Part shown: in pieces, positions 59,363 to 64,000 of the stretch | Layout of the letters: every line of letters starts with the position of its first letter | Numbering within the stretch: the first letter of the stretch is position 1 | Assembly: GCF_036785885.1 (NCBI RefSeq) | Contig: NC_092330.1 | Coordinates: 7,536,525-7,600,524, forward strand | Source: Coffea arabica | Taxonomy: Eukaryota > Streptophyta > Magnoliopsida > Gentianales > Rubiaceae | DNA length: 64,000 bases | Reading direction: 5' to 3' | Translations under genes and position numbers: made by a program | Notes under the pieces: model-generated | Seen by the model: the letters and a program-made list of their open reading frames with translations, nothing else | Database searches by the model: none | What the model was told of the DNA's origin: nothing

Positions 59363-60899
59363 TGACAAGTGCCAAACCTGTGCAATATTAATAAATAAAA
59401 TCTAACTATCACCTGAAACAGTCAATAATCAATTCTAGTACTGGAGCAGGGACTCTAGGTGTACAATGGGTTACTTGATTCATCCTGTTCCCGAAGAGTT
59501 TGCTTAGTCCGATATACCTGAATTAATTATTTAACTGAATTCACTAACTAGTAGACAGTGGTAAGTAGGGTCGTCTCCTCAGGGACTGGAGAGAAATTTA
59601 TTTCTTTTCAAGTCAAGATTAATGGGGGATTTTGGGATTAAATGCCAACTAAACAAATTAAATGCAGAAAATAATTAATTAAAAGAAATAATTAAGAGAA
59701 ACTTCAGCTAAGGGTACACTTCAGAAATGGTTCATGCACTGATCATCGATTCACAGATAATTCCAACATTTATTAATAGATTAGTTATAGTTGTCATGCG
59801 CGTGATAAACAACCAACATTTTCTAAATTTCTCGATAGTTAAGGTACGACCGTTAACTATTTCTCTAACCCAAAAATAACCCTAGGTACGACCGTAGGAT
59901 TTAATTTCTGGTTTGCATTAATAATTAGAAAGGCCTAATTCTAACTAACAAACACGCTATGAGGGTTTGTTTAAGCTAGATCGTATGTTCCCCTGACATA
60001 AATCGAATTACGCCAGTTGCTACTTAGATAGAGATAACGAACAATTATGGATTCAATTACCCCTCATTAGCACAATAGCCTACGTGAATAATTAAATATT
60101 GCGCATCTATTCAATCATACGCGATAGCTATAACAACAATTAAAAGCAGAAAACATACGAATACCAATAAATGGAGGAAGCAGTTAAAATAATTTAGATC
60201 TCACAGTAATTATTGAACCAAATCTTCAGTTATCCCCTTGACAAGAATTAGGAGGTTAGTCCTCCATTAATGGAGAACAACCATGCGAAAAAGCTATCTC
60301 AAGCTTGCAAAATTGTTCCTAGCTCTTTCTCCCTTTTTTTTCCTCCCAAAAGTCGGCTAAAAAGAAAAGTACAAAGACCTAAGTCCCAGCCAAATTGTTC
60401 CTCCGAATTTGTTGCTGCCCCCAACTCTTAATCATGCGGGATCCGGCCTTTCCTCTTTCCCAAAAGAGTCACGACTCTTTTCTTGTTTTTTTGGCTGAAA
60501 TCCTAATCAAATGGGAATCTGGCTTCCCTTCTTTTTTTTTTATTTATTTCCTAATTGAAGTCTACTACCAAATAAAACTAGTCTCCTAAATAGGAAAAGA
60601 AACCATAAAAGAAAATATTCCAAGTTTCCTAATCCAATATTAAAACTAATAATGGAGATTAAAATCTTCAAAATCTTCCTTCAAATATTGCCTTGAATTC
60701 GACTCGGACTTGGAAACCAACCCCAAACGTGCCACTATCAAATTAATTGGAAGATTGCCCCTTTTTGTCACGTTTTGCTCTTTTTCCTACAATTTAGCAC
60801 CATTAACCAAATATAAGTAGAATCCATCAATTAACGCAATATTTGGCTGAAATCATGGGAAGAATAAGTATAGATTTAGCGACAAATAATGACCTATCA
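59363..60899 (-). mobile_element. solo LTR related to the Athila LTR
   Basis: It is 1537 bp with termini TGATAGGTC and GCACTTGTCA on the minus strand, and a perfect TSD TAAAT at 59358-59362 and 60900-60904. It shares diverged blocks with the Athila LTR, for example CTGGAGCAGGGAC and GAAGAGTTTGCTT (59440-59505). Neither internal sequence nor a second LTR is present. The empty site is at 62705-62709. Confidence 0.92.
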
Positions 60900-60904
60900 T
60901 AAAT

Positions 60905-61215
60905 CTATTTATTTGTATCTTTTATGCCATAAGTGGAATCTATATCCCTAGACTCAAATATTTAGAGAATTTTTTCCATTGTTACCTTGCAAATATCTAG
61001 TTAAGACTAGTTAGATAATAGTAATTATAACTTCTCTTGCTTAAATTGATTATTAGTCTAAATAATAGAGTAAATAAGGATCTAGTACTTGTAAAGTTGC
61101 TCCCTGTGGGATCGACTTCGACTTATTCCCTGAACCACTAGTTGACATGTATACTTGTAGTGAAACGGGAGTATTTCGAAATTAAACTTGTACTTATATC
61201 AAAATCCCATCAATA
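60905..61215 (+). repeat. remnant resembling the end of an Athila-type LTR (unit 1)
   Basis: GTTGCTCCCTGTGGGATCGAC (61094-61114) resembles the CGCTCCCTGAGGAATCGAC block of the Athila LTR at about 23502-23520. The direction is opposite to the solo LTR. The matching stretch in unit 2 is about 62710-63015. Boundaries are not defined. Confidence 0.45.
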
Positions 61216-61581
61216 ACAGAACGTTATATGGTATTATGAATCGTGAGGAGGACAAAGTTTGTGCATAGTTTTGTTTAAATTCCTCAAAAAGGTCTATCTA
61301 TGCATGGTTGGTGATCTAAATCTCTGTTGATTCTGGGATGTGACCAACCGATTGTTGCCCTATGATCATTTTTAGGTAGAAGTTGTTTCTTGATCTTATG
61401 CGAAAGTGCAGAAACAAAATTACCGGAAAGAAACTCAAAATCGGAAGAGATATTCGAATGAGAACAGGGTTGGACCAGTCGAGTTCAATCGTGTTACAAG
61501 TTTGCTCGATCAAAACTCGATTCAAACTCAAATAGCTCGAATATTTTAACGAGCTCAAGCCTAAGCGTTATCTGCAGTGAG

Positions 61582-62011
61582 TAGGGTTGCAAACAAACCG
61601 AATCGAGTCGAGTTTCGGCTTAATCGAGCCGATCTTCAACATAATTTTACGAAACTCAAACTCGAGCTAGAGCTCAAAATGTCAAACTCGATCTCGAGTT
61701 CGACTCAAATTCGAGTCGAGTTGGAACTTAAAAAATAAAAAAAATAATTATTTTATTTTTTAAAAAATGAATAAAATAATAATTTTTCTTAACAAATAAT
61801 AAAATATTAGGGATATATATGTACTTTTACTATTAAAATTAAAATTAACATATATATATATAAAATCGAGTTCAAACTGACTCGCGAACTAATGAGTTTA
61901 GTATTTTTGAATTTGAGTTCAACTTAATCAGCTTGAGACTTAATCAACTCGAACTCGACTCGAGCTTGAGCCGAGATTGGACTCGAGCTACTCCATTCAT
62001 TTGTAACCCTA
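61582..62011. mobile_element. MITE with TAGGGTTGCAAAC termini and TCGAG words (unit 1)
   Basis: The left end TAGGGTTGCAAACAAA and the right end TTTGTAACCCTA are inverted repeats. Internal inverted stretches are rich in TCGAG/CTCGA, with an AT core. Flanks AGTGAG at both sides suggest a duplicated target, but the exact TSD is unclear. It looks hAT-like. No transposase is present. Confidence 0.65.
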
Positions 62012-62572
62012 GTAGTGAGGCTCCAAAACTTGCTTAATGGAGCTTTAAATACATATTTTGAATTTTTTATATCTATTAGTAATAGTTCACGTACTTTTGT
62101 ACGTGATTGTAATATTTTAAAATATACTATTCTTTAGATACTAAAATTTTTTTGTGAAAATTTGATCATCAGCATCATAATATGTATTTTTATTTTACTT
62201 ATTTTCTTTAGCCAGTTACTTTTAAAAATTTTATTAAATGGAAAGAGATAGAAAGCATTCCAATATAGTTAACATGTCCTTTAGAATGAACATGTCCTAT
62301 AAATTTCTAAAGGATAGAAGTAATGTCAATGATGAATGGTATCAACTTAACCAAGGCAATACGGTTCAACAAGAATTTGATTGTAGCCGGAAACCTGGAA
62401 CAATTCAGATATGCACGCAAAGCATCTTAACCAAATAGAGGTACGAATTGTTAGAGAAAAGTCATCAACCATATCTTTCCCAGAAAATGAGACGAATCAA
62501 TTATATTCTTCTCTGAATGCTGCCATTATATTCACCTCCTCTCTCTCTCTTCTCCTTAATATAAACAAAAGA

Positions 62573-64000
62573 AAACAAGAGTAGATCTAGTTATTCGCCA
62601 TAAAAATGGCGAAAATTAGTCTATTCTAACCATTTTATCATGAGAATGAGATTTGGTAAAATTGGAAATGAATCCCTAGTTAAACAAGAGTTGTAACTAA
62701 GAGGTAAATCTATTTATTTGTATATTTTATGCCATAAGTGGAATCTATATCCCTAGACTCAAATATTTAGTGAATTTTCTTCATTGTTATCTTGCAAATA
62801 TCTAGTTAAGACTAGTTAGATAGTAGTAATTATAACTTCTCTTGCTTAAATTGATTATTAGTCTACATAATAGTGTAAGTAAGGACCTAGTACTTGTACA
62901 AGTTGCTCTCTGTGGGATTGACCCGACTTATTCCCTAAACTACTAGTTGACCTATATACTTGTAGTGAAACGGGAGTATTTCAGAATTAAACTTGTATTT
63001 ATATCAAAATACTGTCAATAACAGAACGTTATATGGTATTATGAATCGTGAGGAGGACAAAGTTTGTGCATAGTTTTGTTTAAATTCTTCAAAAAGGTCT
63101 ATCTATGCATGGTTGGTGTTCTAAATCTCTGTTGATTCTGGGATGTGACTAACCGATTGTTGTCCTATGATCATTTTTAGGTAGAAGTTGTTTCTTGATC
63201 TTATGCGAAAGTGCAGAAACAAAATTACTGAAAAGAAACTCAAAATCGAAAGAGATATTTGAATGAGAACATCGAGCTCCTCTTGTTACTTACAAGTTTG
63301 CTCGATCAAAACTCAATTCAAGCTCAAATAGCTCGAATATTTTAATGAGCTCAAGCGTAAGCGTTATCTGCAGTGAGTAGGGTTGCAAACAAACCGAATC
63401 GAGTCGAGTTTCGCCCTAATCGAGCCAATTTTCAACATAATTTTACGAAACTCAAATTCGAGCTCGAGCTCAAAATGTCAAACTCGATCTCGAGTTCGAC
63501 TCAAATTTGAGTCGAGCTGGAACTTAAAAAATAAAAAATAATTATTTTATTTTTTAAAAAAATAAATAAAATAATAATTTTTCTTAACAAATAATAAAAT
63601 ATTAAGGATATATATATACTTTTACTATTAAAATAAAAATCAATATATATACATATAAAATCGAGTTCAAGCCGACTTGCGAGCTAACGAATTTAATATT
63701 TTTGAACTCGAGTTCTACTTGATCAACTCGAACTCGAGCTCGAGCTCGAGCCGAGTTTGGACTCGAGCCTCTCCATTTGTTTGTAGCCCTAGTAGTGAGG
63801 CTTGAAAACTTGCTCAATGGTGCTTTAAAAACATATTTTGAATTTTTTATATCTATTAGTAATAGTTCACGTACTTTTGTATGTGATTGCAATATTTTAA
63901 AATATATTATTCTTTAGATACTAAAATTTTTTTGTGAAAATTTGATCATCAGCATCATAATATGTATTTTTATTTTACTTATTTTCTTTAGCCAGTTACT
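62573..64000. repeat. tandem duplication, unit 2, cut by the window end
   Basis: It repeats 59228-59362 and then 60905-62220 with small differences and lacks the solo LTR. Offset between units changes from 1805 to 1780, so indels total about 25 bp. It should run past 64000. Confidence 0.9.
63378..63791. mobile_element. MITE with TAGGGTTGCAAAC termini (unit 2)
   Basis: This is the copy of 61582-62011 within the second unit, 414 bp long. It was duplicated with its flanks and not inserted separately. Confidence 0.65.

Larger units (their letters stand above)
59228..62572. repeat. tandem duplication, unit 1
   Basis: It starts ACAAGAGTAGATCTAG and includes a solo LTR. Sequence outside the LTR recurs from 62573 on. 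Unit 1 at 62220 aligns with unit 2 at 64000. Confidence 0.9.

Noticed and set aside
1..64000. Host genes, tRNA, rRNA or snoRNA genes
   Set aside because: None recognised on reading both strands. All long frames belong to transposable elements.

Overview
The window is plant nuclear DNA, almost certainly from a dicot-type genome rich in retrotransposons. It is a nest of LTR retrotransposons and small elements in AT-rich non-coding DNA. I found no host protein gene, tRNA, rRNA or CRISPR array. The plant call rests on element types: Tat/Ogre elements with an archaeal-type second RNase H, an Athila element with an env-position ORF, PBS sequences matching plant tRNAs, and GT-AG introns. I do not name a species.

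Layout. (1) 1-16929: a Ogre-type (Ty3/gypsy, Tat lineage) element on the + strand. It has ORF1, gag-pro, a 276-nt intron placed so that splicing keeps the frame, pol, a 28-bp tandem array and a 4.8-kb 3' LTR; its 5' LTR lies left of the window. (2) 16930-23726: the 3' part of an Athila element on +, cut within integrase by the Ogre insertion. (3) 23727-28248: a small LTR element without genes, a 9-bp-TSD MITE and AT-rich DNA. (4) 28249-37726: a complete Tat-lineage element on -, with TSD GGGGA and nearly identical 436-bp LTRs. It carries an antisense, probably spliced, extra ORF with its own TATA box. (5) 37732-38680: the centre of a very large palindrome with an 18-nt spacer. (6) 38215-55968: the other arm, which repeats regions 3 and 2 in reverse and adds the rest of the Athila element, complete here (43187-55968, TSD GTGAG). 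(7) 55969-64000: the far piece of the small LTR element split by Athila, AT-rich DNA, then a direct tandem duplication. One unit holds a solo Athila-like LTR (TSD TAAAT) and the other shows the matching empty site.

History read from the junctions: the small LTR element came first; Athila inserted into its first LTR; the whole block was then duplicated in inverted orientation about position 38205; the Tat and Ogre elements are present only in the left arm. All three gag-pol frames stay in register and are broken only by single nonsense codons (1 in Tat, 1 in Ogre gag plus 1 in ORF1, 5 in Athila), so none of these copies looks autonomous as it stands. The most interesting items are the palindrome, the antisense spliced ORF of the Tat element, the pairs of a 20-bp dyad that bracket the Athila env-position ORF, and the Ogre intron whose donor site overlaps the gag-pro stop codon.
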